A DNA stretch of 64,000 nucleotides from an uncultured Candidatus Melainabacteria bacterium (GTDB lineage: Bacteria; Cyanobacteriota; Vampirovibrionia; Gastranaerophilales; Gastranaerophilaceae): positions 186,001-250,000 of the forward strand of contig CAKULF010000001.1 of assembly GCA_934667125.1 (NCBI GenBank), in the 5' to 3' direction. A program made the translations under genes and the position numbers. Of the stretch, positions 17,525 to 25,899 are shown piece after piece (within the stretch, counting starts at the first letter, position 1; each line of letters begins with the position of its first letter). The notes beneath the pieces were generated by a model. It had not been told where the DNA came from and did no database searches. It saw only the letters and a program-made list of their open reading frames with translations.

Positions 17525-19495
17525 ATGAAAAAGAAAATAATTATATCATCAATACTAGCTATAGTAGCATTATTAACTGTTTTTGGAATTTTTTATAAAA
17601 TTAAATCGTCCGCAAATAAACACGCAGATAAATATTATGCGCAAGGGATGGATTTATATAAGCAAGAAAAATATCAAGACGCATTTTATAATTTTCAACA
17701 AATTAAAAGTACCTCAAATCTATACACTTTGGCGCTTTTAAAGCAATTTCAATGCGCAAATAAATTAAACGACACAAAAACAATGACATCAAAGCTCGAC
17801 CTTTTAACCAAAAGAAAAACAGGAGAAATTGTTCGCCCGTATATTTTATATAACGAATTAAATTACAACGAAACAACGGGCAAATACAGCGCAAATCAGC
17901 TTTTAAAAAGATACACATATATTCAAACAAAATATCCAAAAAGCGATTTTGCAAAAGCAAGCTATTATAAAATAGCAAAACTTTTAGAAACTCAAAACCC
18001 TTATGAAGCCAAAAATAACTATGTTAAATATCTTGAATATGCTCCAAACGGCAAATATTCAACGCTTGCGCTAAATTCTTTAGCAAAATTAAACGTGAAA
18101 TTAACTTCCCAAGATATTAAAATCGTTGCCGAATCAAACATTAAAAATTCCAACTACAATGATGCTTACAAGCTTTTAAAAGATGCGCCTTTTGAAGATA
18201 ATTGGTATAATTTAGCAACTGTTTATAAAGCTCTAAAAGCACCAAATCTTGAAAAAGAAACCATTTTGAAGGCTTTGGCTTTAAAAAATACATCAGTTGA
18301 AGAAAAAGATATCTCGAAAGCGATTGAAAGATTGCTTGTTTTAACAAATGCAAACAAAATTCAAACGCTTCAGGATATGTATGTTAAATATCAAGCAACG
18401 GCCGCTTATCCAACCATTGTTTATAAATTATCCGAATCTTTAACTTCAATTCGCTCAATAAAATTATATGAATACATAATAAATAATTATCCAAATTCTT
18501 ATTGGGCTTCAAACTCGCTATGGGAAGCGTTTTGGTATAATTACAAACAAAAAAGATTTAAAACTTGTATTAAATTAGCAACCTCTCATCAAAATCTTTA
18601 CCCGAACGCAAAAGACGCTCCAAGGCTTTTATATTGGAAAGGAAAAGCATTATACAACGAACGCAGACAAAAAGAAGCCAAGGAAGTTTTTGAAAAAGTA
18701 ATAAAAGATTATCCGATTAGCTATTATGCGTTTTTATCTTCAAGACAGTTGAAAATTTCAAAAGCCAACAAACTGATAAATAAAAAATTGGTTCAAAAAT
18801 ACGATATAGATTCAATTTCAAAGAATTTGTTTAATGACGATATTTTACTTTTGTCACTTGTAAACTATAATGATTTTGAAACGATTGAAGAGTTTAAAAT
18901 CGATGATGAATTTATAAAATCTTGGATTTACAATAAAAAACAAATGTACCCCGAATCCATCAAAACAGCGCAGGACGCCCTTGAAAACGCCAATAATATA
19001 GGTTTTTCAGACTATCGCTTAAAACTTATTTATCCTGTGAGATTTGAAAAATTAATCAACAAATATGCTTTTAAATACAAAATCAGCCCATATCTGTTTT
19101 TGAGTTTAGTTAGAGAAGAAAGCCACTTTAATCCTAACGCCAAAAGCCCTGTTGGAGCGCTCGGCTTATCACAAATTATGCCATCAACTGCTACACACAT
19201 CGAAGGCAAGACCGTTTCAAAACAAGAATTGATGGATGTTGAAAACAATATTAGAATTGGCGAAAAATATTTTAATTACATAACTCAACACTTCAACGGA
19301 AATGTGTATCTTGCGATATTGTCATATAATGCAGGTTTTGGAAATGTTGAAAAATGGCTGAATGATTCAAATATTTCAGCAAAAGAAATAGATGAGTTTG
19401 TTGAAAATGTGCCTTTCTCTGAAACAAAAAACTACATTAAAAAGATTTTAACAAGCTATTGGACTTATCAAAATATATACTCTTCAAGATATTAG
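17525..19495 (+). CDS. Membrane-anchored lytic transglycosylase with TPR-like repeats (Slt-type, GH23)
   Basis: 656 residues. An N-terminal signal anchor (IIISSILAIVALLTVFGIFY) leads into a long helical, tetratricopeptide-like region (about 40-480: ADKYYAQGMDLYKQEKYQDA and similar repeats), as in the soluble lytic transglycosylase Slt70. The C-terminal catalytic domain (about 515-640) has the GH23 signatures REESHFNPNAKSPVGALGLS, QIMPSTA and AILSYNAGFGNVEKWL, the Glu of REES being the expected acid catalyst. It cleaves peptidoglycan glycan strands to 1,6-anhydro ends in the periplasm, for recycling or for making room for machines such as secretins or flagella. Confidence 0.88.
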   Translation: MKKKIIISSILAIVALLTVFGIFYKIKSSANKHADKYYAQGMDLYKQEKYQDAFYNFQQIKSTSNLYTLALLKQFQCANKLNDTKTMTSKLDLLTKRKTGEIVRPYILYNELNYNETTGKYSANQLLKRYTYIQTKYPKSDFAKASYYKIAKLLETQNPYEAKNNYVKYLEYAPNGKYSTLALNSLAKLNVKLTSQDIKIVAESNIKNSNYNDAYKLLKDAPFEDNWYNLATVYKALKAPNLEKETILKALALKNTSVEEKDISKAIERLLVLTNANKIQTLQDMYVKYQATAAYPTIVYKLSESLTSIRSIKLYEYIINNYPNSYWASNSLWEAFWYNYKQKRFKTCIKLATSHQNLYPNAKDAPRLLYWKGKALYNERRQKEAKEVFEKVIKDYPISYYAFLSSRQLKISKANKLINKKLVQKYDIDSISKNLFNDDILLLSLVNYNDFETIEEFKIDDEFIKSWIYNKKQMYPESIKTAQDALENANNIGFSDYRLKLIYPVRFEKLINKYAFKYKISPYLFLSLVREESHFNPNAKSPVGALGLSQIMPSTATHIEGKTVSKQELMDVENNIRIGEKYFNYITQHFNGNVYLAILSYNAGFGNVEKWLNDSNISAKEIDEFVENVPFSETKNYIKKILTSYWTYQNIYSSRY

Positions 19496-19523
19496 TTTTG
19501 AAATTTTTAAAAAACCAAAAAAC

Positions 19524-19556
19524 AAAACGCTCTAGATTTTAGAGCGTTTTAGAATT
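19524..19556. terminator. Bidirectional terminator between convergent genes
   Basis: AAAACGCTCTA (19524-19534) and TAGAGCGTTTT (19540-19550) form an 11-bp stem with a five-base loop. A-rich sequence on the left and T-rich on the right allow use from both directions, for the transglycosylase gene and for the minus-strand HEAT gene ending at 19578. Confidence 0.85.
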
Positions 19557-19577
19557 TTGTTGTTATATTTATTTAAA

Positions 19578-20657
19578 CTATGCTGAAATTTTTGCTAAAG
19601 CTTCAGTTGCGGCTTGTTTAATTGCTTCATCTTTTGATTTTAGAGAATCAGCTAACAATGCTTCTACTGCCGGTTTATCTTGTGGTTCAGCAACGTGTTC
19701 AATTGCTTGAATTGCGCCAAGTTTAACTTCTGGGAATGAATCGTTTTTGATAATATTTTCAATTTCTTTATAACCTGTTAAATCTTGAAGTTTTAATTCT
19801 GCAATTGGTTGTTCGCCATTTGCTTTTTGAGTTGCAATATATTGATTTAATTCATCTCTTTGTAATTTTTGAACCATTGCTAATGTGTATAAAGCGAAGA
19901 TTCTGTTGCGGTTTGCAGCGTCACGTGGTGATAATTTATCAGCCAAAGCATTTTCTTCTGCTGTTAGAGCTTCGCCTTTTGCGATTTTTTCAGCAATTTT
20001 AACTTGTTGATCGGTTGGTCCTTGAAGATTTGAAGTATCTTCTTTAATAATATCAACCAATGCGTTCATCACAGGTTCAGAAACGATTTGAAGAGCAACT
20101 TCCGGAGCTTCTTGAGCATATTCAGCTGTTTTTGTTATAGCTTGAACTTTTTGTTCAGGATCAGCGCTCTTTAAACCATCAATTAATGCTTTTGTATCTA
20201 CTGTTGGAACATCTTGAGCAGCTGGAGCTTGTTGAGTTTCAGAAGCTTGTTGCGCAACGGGAGCTTCTTGAGCAGCTTGTGATTGTGGAGCTATTGTTTG
20301 CGCTTCTTGAGCAGTTGGCGCAACAGGAACAGCAACTGGAGCCACAGGAGCCGTTTGAGCTTGGTTGTTCATTACGCTTTCAGGCATTACAGATGGAGCC
20401 GGAGCTGCGATAGGAGCATTAATATATTGTTGAGGAACATATCCATAAGGTTGAGTTATTGGATTTTGACACCCCATTTGTTGTGGTTGATACAATGAAG
20501 CTTTCGGAACATTATATATAGAATTTGTATAACCGTAAGGTATTTGTTGAGCTTGCGGTGCATTTCCGTAGGCTTGAGGATTATATATGTTAATTGCTAC
20601 AGCATTCGCCCCTGCTGGTTGCGGATATAATTGTTGAGCATTTGTCGGTGTAATCAT
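19578..20657 (-). CDS. Pro/Gln/Ala-rich protein with C-terminal HEAT-like repeats
   Basis: 359 residues from the ATG at 20657, which has AGGAGA six bases ahead; the frame runs further up but without a start site of that quality. The N-terminal third is low-complexity (Pro, Gln, Ala, Tyr), containing the motif NAVAINIYNPQAYGNA, which is shared with the protein at 21252. The C-terminal half is helical with HEAT-like repeats (VKLGAIQAIEHVAEPQDKPA, DEAIKQAATEALAKI). No signal peptide. It looks like a lineage-specific scaffold; function unknown. Confidence 0.6.
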   Translation of the reverse strand: MITPTNAQQLYPQPAGANAVAINIYNPQAYGNAPQAQQIPYGYTNSIYNVPKASLYQPQQMGCQNPITQPYGYVPQQYINAPIAAPAPSVMPESVMNNQAQTAPVAPVAVPVAPTAQEAQTIAPQSQAAQEAPVAQQASETQQAPAAQDVPTVDTKALIDGLKSADPEQKVQAITKTAEYAQEAPEVALQIVSEPVMNALVDIIKEDTSNLQGPTDQQVKIAEKIAKGEALTAEENALADKLSPRDAANRNRIFALYTLAMVQKLQRDELNQYIATQKANGEQPIAELKLQDLTGYKEIENIIKNDSFPEVKLGAIQAIEHVAEPQDKPAVEALLADSLKSKDEAIKQAATEALAKISA

Positions 20658-20797
20658 TAATTTCTCCTTTTGGGTATTCTCCACACACAACGTATAAAAC
20701 ATGTGAAAAATTAAAATTGCTATTAAATTTTATTTATTTTTATTTTTCTTATCTTTTCAAGCTATTCTTGAATTTCAGACTTTTACATTTCGTTACA

Positions 20798-21247
20798 TTA
20801 CTTTAATTGGTTATTTTTTTCGCCAATATTTAATGTATTATGGATAAAATCAAATCCATGCGCAACTGCTATTCCTATCGCCCCAATATATGAAGCTTTT
20901 TTAGCTATATCGGATTTACCAAAGCTTGCAGCTAAAGTTAAAGCACTTGCAGCCAATTGAGGTAAATACCTAGCCCCAGCAGTCATTAAACCGTGGAAAT
21001 ATCCTTTTATGCTTCCAATTGTTTCTTCAAAGCCGATAAATAAGTTATTTCTTGAAAGCCAATTTTTTATTTGAGCGTCTTTAGAAGAAATATACTTACT
21101 CTTTTGGCAGGCAATTGAATTCATTATCACACTATCCGCACTAGCTTTATTTTTAGCACGAGCAGAATAAATCACAGCAGTTTTATGCATATCTATTATA
21201 CACGAAGATAAGCTTAATGCACCAGTTATTTTAGGAAGTAGTGTCAT
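20798..21247 (-). CDS. Small hydrophobic protein of unknown function
   Basis: 149 residues with two moderately hydrophobic stretches (YLPQLAASALTLAASFG and ASYIGAIGIAVAHGF) and an alanine-rich first part. No family recognised. It starts 4 bases after the end of the HEAT protein at 21252, so the two are probably cotranscribed and may act together. Alanine/glycine-rich helices of this kind also occur in the unknown membrane protein at 47828, but I see no clear homology. Confidence 0.5.
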   Translation of the reverse strand: MTLLPKITGALSLSSCIIDMHKTAVIYSARAKNKASADSVIMNSIACQKSKYISSKDAQIKNWLSRNNLFIGFEETIGSIKGYFHGLMTAGARYLPQLAASALTLAASFGKSDIAKKASYIGAIGIAVAHGFDFIHNTLNIGEKNNQLK

Positions 21248-21251
21248 TTTC

Positions 21252-22145
21252 TTAACCTTTCTTAACTTCTAGGGTTTGTCCGCCTGCCATTTTTAATAAA
21301 ACTTCAGACGCTAACAGTTGGTCTTCAGACAATTTATCAGACTTTTTAGAAGCTAAATTCTTTAATAGAGCAACTGTTGTATCATCCCCAACACAATATC
21401 CGAGTTGAAGAGTTGTTAAACCTAAAAATCTAACAGAAGGTGATGTATCTTGTAAAGTTTTATTCAACAATGGAATTAAACTTTTGTTATCTTTTCGATT
21501 ATCATCTTCTTTAAATCTTTGCATGATTTCTTTTGCCGCAATTAAACGAACTTTCGGATTAGAATCGTTTAAATAGTTTTCTAAAGACATAATATATTCA
21601 TTTGTCAAAGGAACTATTGATTGTTTTTTGTCTTTATCTTTTTTGGATTCCGTTTCGGTTGTTTTTTCAGAATTTGAAACAGAATTATTTTGCATATCAT
21701 TTACAGTGTTTAAATTTTGATTTTGATTTGGATTTATTGGGTTTTGTTGATTATTTGGAACAAATCCAAGTTGGGAATTTGGTTGTTGATATTGGTTTTG
21801 GTTTGGATATTGTTGAAATTGTCCTTGTTGTCCTTGCGGATTTTGAGGATATTGATTATATTGCATATATTGTTGTTGAGGATTTTGTTGATTTTGAGGG
21901 GCTGAGTTATATGTATTATACGTTGGTTGTTGAATCATATTATTATAATTCATTGGATAATACATATTAGAAGGGTTTTGACCATACAACGAATAAAATC
22001 CGTTCGGATTTTGTTGAATCGGATTAGAAACCGCCCCATTGCCATAGGCAGCAGGTGAAAATATATTAATGCTAACCGCATTAGGACTGCTATTAGCAGG
22101 TTGCGGTGTGTACATATTCGGATTATACATATAATTTTGTGACAT
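21252..22145 (-). CDS. Asn/Gln/Tyr-rich protein with C-terminal HEAT-like repeats
   Basis: 297 residues. Residues 1-150 are a low-complexity Asn/Gln/Pro/Tyr region beginning with MSQNYMYNPNMYTPQ and containing NAVSINIFSPAAYGNG, nearly the same motif as in the protein at 19578 (pattern NAVxINI[YF]xPxAYGN). A lysine/glutamate linker (TETESKKDKDKKQ) leads to HEAT-like repeats at the C-terminus (NDSNPKVRLIAAKEIMQRF, TSPSVRFLGLTTLQLGYC). The two proteins are therefore paralogous at both ends. The N-terminal region looks prion-like or intrinsically disordered; function unknown. Confidence 0.6.
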   Translation of the reverse strand: MSQNYMYNPNMYTPQPANSSPNAVSINIFSPAAYGNGAVSNPIQQNPNGFYSLYGQNPSNMYYPMNYNNMIQQPTYNTYNSAPQNQQNPQQQYMQYNQYPQNPQGQQGQFQQYPNQNQYQQPNSQLGFVPNNQQNPINPNQNQNLNTVNDMQNNSVSNSEKTTETESKKDKDKKQSIVPLTNEYIMSLENYLNDSNPKVRLIAAKEIMQRFKEDDNRKDNKSLIPLLNKTLQDTSPSVRFLGLTTLQLGYCVGDDTTVALLKNLASKKSDKLSEDQLLASEVLLKMAGGQTLEVKKG

Positions 22146-22279
22146 ATTTCCCCCTATATATATTAATAAAAATAAACTCTTAAGAAAAATTGCCTAAAAT
22201 TGTAAAATTATATTAACTTTTTTAATATTTATTTTTGTGATAGTATTTAAAAAAATACTGTTATGGCTAAGGAGTAACA

Positions 22280-23725
22280 ATGTCAGATTACAAAGATAAA
22301 TATGAAATGGTTATAGGACTTGAAGTCCACGCACAACTTAAAACTAAAAGTAAAATTTTTGGAAGAGAAGGATGTGAATTCGGGCATGACCCAAACACAG
22401 AAACAGGACCTGTAACGCTTGCTTTCCCAGGGGTTTTACCAGTTTTAAATATTGAATGTGTTAATATGGCAATTTTAACAGGTTTAGCATTGCATTCAAC
22501 CATTCCATCACGTTGTAAATTTGACAGAAAACAATATTTTTATCCCGATTTACCAAAAGGTTATCAAATTTCACAATATGATGAACCAATTTGCCAAGGC
22601 GGTTGGATTCAAATTTCAAACAAAAAAATCGGAATTACAAGAGCTCACCTTGAAGAAGATGCAGGAAAACTTGTTCATGCTGGCGCTAGCGGATTATATG
22701 GTTCAAGCTATTCATTAGTAGACTTAAACAGAGCAGGAACTCCGCTTCTTGAAATCGTTTCAGAACCTGATATGAGAAGTTCTGAAGAAGCAAGGGAATA
22801 TGTTGAAAACTTAAGAAATATTTTAAGATATATTGGCGTTTGCGACGGAAACCTTGAAGAAGGTTCAATGAGAGCAGATTGCAACGTTTCAATTCGCCCA
22901 ATCGGACAAAAAGAATTTGGAACTCGTGCTGAAATCAAAAACGTAAACAGCTTCCGTTCTTTAGTTAGAGCAATTGAATATGAATTTGTTCGCCAAGCCG
23001 AAATATTAGAAGAAGGCGGAAAAGTTGTTCAAGAAACAAGACTTTGGGATGATAATTCAGGCATAACCTCATCTATGAGAGGAAAAGAAGACGCTCATGA
23101 CTATCGTTATTTCCCTGAACCAGATTTAATGCCTTTAGAAATTTCATCAGAATGGATTGACAAAATTAAAGCAAAAATGCCTGAACTTCCTGACGAAAAA
23201 GTTAAAAGATATGTTGAACAAGGCTTAAGCGAATATGACGCTAATGTTCTTGTAAATCAAATGGAAATGGCATTATATTATGATGAACTTTTAAAAGCAG
23301 GGGCTGACCCTAAAACAGCTTCAAACTTCCTAATGGGCGAAGTTGCAGCATATTTAAAAGAAGAAAAAATTTCAATTAATGACTCAAAATTAACTGTTGA
23401 AAACTTTGTAAAATTATTAAATCTTTTGAAAAAAGGCACAATTTCAAATAACATTGCAAAAGGGCTTGTAATTGATATCTTAAAAACAGGTGCTGACGCT
23501 GAAAAACTTGTTGAAGAAAGAGGCTTATCTGTTATTTCTGATGAAAGTTCAATCTTGCCGATTGTTCAAAAAATCGTTGCGTCAAACCCTGAACAAGTTG
23601 CAGCTTATAAAGGCGGAAGAGATAAATTGTTTGGATTTTTTGTTGGCCAAGCAATGAAAGAAACAAAAGGAAGAGCAAATCCACAACTTTTAAATAAATT
23701 ATTAAAAGAAGAGTTGGATAAATAA
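22280..23725 (+). CDS. gatB: Asp-tRNA(Asn)/Glu-tRNA(Gln) amidotransferase subunit B
   Basis: Kinase-transamidase subunit of the GatCAB complex, which converts misacylated Glu-tRNA-Gln and Asp-tRNA-Asn to the amidated forms. 481 residues, full length. Signatures: VIGLEVHAQLKTKSKIF, YFYPDLPKGYQISQYD, HLEEDAGKL, LVDLNRAGTPLLEIVSEPD, MRADCNVSI and the YRYFPEPDLMPL segment; the C-terminal YqeY-like tRNA-binding domain ends with GRANPQLLNKLLKEEL. An AAGGAG site precedes the ATG. gatA and gatC are not adjacent. Confidence 0.96.
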   Translation: MSDYKDKYEMVIGLEVHAQLKTKSKIFGREGCEFGHDPNTETGPVTLAFPGVLPVLNIECVNMAILTGLALHSTIPSRCKFDRKQYFYPDLPKGYQISQYDEPICQGGWIQISNKKIGITRAHLEEDAGKLVHAGASGLYGSSYSLVDLNRAGTPLLEIVSEPDMRSSEEAREYVENLRNILRYIGVCDGNLEEGSMRADCNVSIRPIGQKEFGTRAEIKNVNSFRSLVRAIEYEFVRQAEILEEGGKVVQETRLWDDNSGITSSMRGKEDAHDYRYFPEPDLMPLEISSEWIDKIKAKMPELPDEKVKRYVEQGLSEYDANVLVNQMEMALYYDELLKAGADPKTASNFLMGEVAAYLKEEKISINDSKLTVENFVKLLNLLKKGTISNNIAKGLVIDILKTGADAEKLVEERGLSVISDESSILPIVQKIVASNPEQVAAYKGGRDKLFGFFVGQAMKETKGRANPQLLNKLLKEELDK

Positions 23726-23726
23726 T

Positions 23727-23755
23727 TTGAGTTTTAATATTATCTGTGTTAATAT
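23727..23755 (+). promoter_or_regulatory. Promoter of tRNA-Leu
   Basis: TTGAGT (23727-23732) and TAATAT (23750-23755) are 17 bases apart and end 12 bases before the tRNA. The promoter overlaps the first bases after the gatB stop, giving the tRNA its own start. Confidence 0.5.
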
Positions 23756-23767
23756 TAAAAAGCACAC

Positions 23768-23853
23768 GCCCAAGTGGCGAAATTGGTAGACGCACCAGAC
23801 TCAAAATCTGGCGTGGTTCACCCCACGTGCCGGTTCGAGTCCGGCCTTGGGCA
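23768..23853 (+). tRNA. tRNA-Leu, anticodon CAA
   Basis: 86 bases. Acceptor stem GCCCAAG/CTTGGGC, D arm GCGAAATTGGTAGACGC, anticodon stem CCAGA/TCTGG with loop CTCAAAA (anticodon CAA, reads UUG), a long variable arm (CGTGGTTCACCCCACG) typical of tRNA-Leu, and T arm GCCGG TTCGAGT CCGGC. The 3' CCA is not encoded. A terminator follows directly. Confidence 0.95.
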
Positions 23854-23861
23854 AATAAATG

Positions 23862-23886
23862 ACTCCCATTCTTTGGGAGTTTTTTA
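23862..23886 (+). terminator. Terminator after tRNA-Leu
   Basis: ACTCCCA (23862-23868) pairs with TGGGAGT (23874-23880) around a five-base loop, followed by a run of five T. Confidence 0.8.
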
Positions 23887-23996
23887 TTGAGCCAAGTCCG
23901 GAGCAATCGCATAGCTTTTGCCCTCTCAGAAAACTTACCCATCGGGTATGGCAATGAAGTATTTTTAGATATTAACATACAAAAGCCACACAAGAA

Positions 23997-24128
23997 GGTA
24001 CTCAAATGTTGCAAGAAGCAGGCTATGATTTGGAATCATGGACTTTAGATAAAACAGATGAACTGAAAGAACTATTTGAATTGGGTTATAAAGGAATTAC
24101 GCATATTTTACCAGTAATAAGGTTTTAA
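23997..24128 (+). pseudogene. Possible remnant of a glycerophosphodiester phosphodiesterase
   Basis: A short open stretch ending at a TAA (24126-24128) reads GTQMLQEAGYDLESWTLDKT and continues DELKELFELGYKGITH. The pattern W-T-(V/L)-D...(E)-L...L..L/G...G-I-(T) is the usual C-terminal strand-helix of glycerophosphodiester phosphodiesterases. Nothing of the catalytic part of that family is present upstream, so if real it is a fragment. The stretch from 23887 to 23996 is also open (IAFALSENLPIGYGNEVFLD) but unrecognised. Weak evidence; the similarity may be chance. Confidence 0.3.
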
Positions 24129-24761
24129 TTGCATACATTTATTATTTAAGACAACATAAGCACCGGTCCCGTATCCTGATGAAGCGTATAGCAAATCTAT
24201 ACCCATATCGTCACACAAAAGGTTATGAGAATATCTGTTGATAGCTTTTGTTGGATTATCGATAGTTAATTTTGAAACTGCGTTTAAAATATCATCATTA
24301 TTTGTAACAGAATCATAAAATCTATTTTCAAAAATTGGATAGCTTTCTTTTTCTCCAATATATGTACCTTCTATCGGAACCGAACCTGCACCTTGTTCAA
24401 TTCCAACTTGGACTGATGGTGCAAAATAGACTCCGGGTCCACATCTTGTTCTAGATGTTTTTTGCCAATCTAGGCCATTTTTTATAATATCCTTTGCAAC
24501 ATCTTTTGTCGAAGTACAATGAATTAACGATAAATATTTTGTCGAACTGGACGAGATGATTGAATTTTCAAAAAACTCTTTTATAGTACCATTAAAAACT
24601 TCACCATTTGATTTTATAAATTCAAAAGTTTTTTTATCCAAAAAATTTTTAATGTTTTTTTCTTCATCAACACCACAAAATCGAATATCCGCCGGTTTTT
24701 TACATGATAAAGAAATATTTGGTTGTCTAAAAGTTGAAAAGTTCGTTAATCTAATATTCAT
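24108..24761 (-). CDS. PARP-like ADP-ribosyltransferase-fold protein (activity uncertain)
   Basis: 217 residues from the ATG at 24761 (AGTGGA six bases ahead; a TTG further up gives 7 more residues). Residues 77-118 (LSLIHCTSTKDVAKDIIKNG onward, to CGPGVYFAPS) match the core of the diphtheria-toxin/PARP-type fold: H81 is the NAD-binding His of the first motif (L.H.TS...IL..GL), Y112 the Tyr of the second (G.G.YFA). The C-terminal strand TGAYVVLNNKCMQL occupies the place of the third motif, normally (N)EY.VY, but the catalytic Glu position holds A201. It may be a modified, binding-only or differently specific ART. The N-terminus ends in DIRFCG; no classical signal peptide is seen. It stands alone between gene remnants. 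Confidence 0.55.
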   Translation of the reverse strand: MNIRLTNFSTFRQPNISLSCKKPADIRFCGVDEEKNIKNFLDKKTFEFIKSNGEVFNGTIKEFFENSIISSSSTKYLSLIHCTSTKDVAKDIIKNGLDWQKTSRTRCGPGVYFAPSVQVGIEQGAGSVPIEGTYIGEKESYPIFENRFYDSVTNNDDILNAVSKLTIDNPTKAINRYSHNLLCDDMGIDLLYASSGYGTGAYVVLNNKCMQLKPYYW

Positions 24762-24823
24762 AAAAAATCCACTACCGTACAATTATATAAAACAAATAAA
24801 GAAAATAAATTGCCAAAAAATGA

Positions 24824-25140
24824 CATTTCATTTATTTTAAGGTAAGTCAAGCCTAATCTGCAACCACGAAGACCCATCATAGGATTTGATTCTGGTAATG
24901 TTTCTGCAATATGAAGAAGTTCTTCTTTTTTAGTTGTGTCTTCATTTATTGCTTTCATTCCTGCAACTTCTGCAATTAAAGTTTCTTTTTCAGGTAAAAA
25001 TTCATGCAATTGAGGATCAAGAAGTCTGATTGTCATGTGGCGTTTGCAACCTAGTGTCTTAAACATTGCATAAAAATCAGCAATTGCATTGGTAAAAGTT
25101 TGTCTAATGCTTCTTTTCTAGCTTCTTTTGTGTCTGCAAT
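24824..25140 (-). pseudogene. Remnant of pyruvate phosphate dikinase (ppdK)
   Basis: Reading leftwards, IADTKEARKEALDKLLPMQ (from 25140) changes frame near 25085 and continues ADFYAMFKTLGCKRHMTIRL, LDPQLHEFLPEKE and NPMMGLRGCRLGLTY down to about 24824. This is the conserved segment of the C-terminal PEP-binding barrel of pyruvate phosphate dikinase (family pattern TIRLLDPPLHEFLP..NPMLG.RGCRLG). Only about 105 of some 880 residues remain, the ends are replaced by unrelated sequence, and there is an internal frameshift, so the gene is dead. A working copy may exist elsewhere. Confidence 0.75.
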
Positions 25141-25218
25141 AAAATATTGCAAATGCCTATAAAAACAATGTAGATATATTATTACAAGCTATCAGCAAGG
25201 CACAAAATGGGCAAACCC

Positions 25219-25899
25219 TTAAGCTAAAATCTTCCAAATCAAAGGCATGAAAACGACGGTTAGAATTCCAACAACGATTAGCGCTAGTGTGCTCATGGTG
25301 ATTTGTGTTTGGTTGCCTTTTTCAATACATTTTGATGTTCCGATAACATGACTTGCTGCACCGAGCGCAATTCCAATTGCAGTATTATTTTTAACCTTAA
25401 CTAAATCCAAAATCTTATGCCCGAACATTCCGCCAACAACGCCCGTTAAAACAACCGTACAAACAGTAAGTTCGGGTGTTGCTTGCATTTGTTTTGCCGT
25501 TTCAAGCGCAAGAGGAGCTGTTATAGATTTTGGTAGCATTGAAGCAATAATCATCATTTCGCTATCGATGATTTTTCCAATCAAAACAACAAAAATAAGT
25601 GTCAAAATAACCGCAAAGAAAAACGAAAAATAAATCACTCTTTTATTTTTAAAAAGTTTATTGATATTTTTATATAAAGGATAGCCAAGACTAATTGTAG
25701 CAGGGATTAAAAGATATGTTAAATAATTTGCCGATTCAAGATAGGTTTCATATTTTATATTGAATATTTTTAAAATTAAAATTAATATAATTCCTGATAA
25801 TAATATGGGCGAAATTGAGCGCAAATAGGGAATTTTGTTATATTTTTGAACAAATTTAAAAGCAAAAATCGTTGAAATTATTCCAAAAGGGTTAATCAT
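25219..25899 (-). CDS. lrgB: LrgB/CidB-family membrane protein
   Basis: 226-residue inner-membrane protein with about six or seven helices. Family signatures: PATISLGYPLYKN, MLPKSITAPLALE and VVLTGVVGGMFGHKILDLVK, followed by IGIALGAASHVIGTSKCIEK. LrgB works with LrgA; in Gram-positives the pair modulates murein hydrolase activity and export of pyruvate or glycolate-type metabolites. It overlaps lrgA by 8 bases, so the pair is translationally coupled. The specific substrate in this organism is unknown. Confidence 0.88.
   Translation of the reverse strand: MINPFGIISTIFAFKFVQKYNKIPYLRSISPILLSGIILILILKIFNIKYETYLESANYLTYLLIPATISLGYPLYKNINKLFKNKRVIYFSFFFAVILTLIFVVLIGKIIDSEMMIIASMLPKSITAPLALETAKQMQATPELTVCTVVLTGVVGGMFGHKILDLVKVKNNTAIGIALGAASHVIGTSKCIEKGNQTQITMSTLALIVVGILTVVFMPLIWKILA

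Noticed and set aside
23532..24014. 160-residue minus-strand open frame across gatB's end and the tRNA
   Set aside because: It runs antisense to gatB and tRNA-Leu and has no recognisable motif.
25141..25260. Short plus-strand open stretch (NIANAYKNNVDILLQAISK) beside the ppdK remnant
   Set aside because: 35 codons overlapping the end of lrgB, with no start or family likeness; probably chance.
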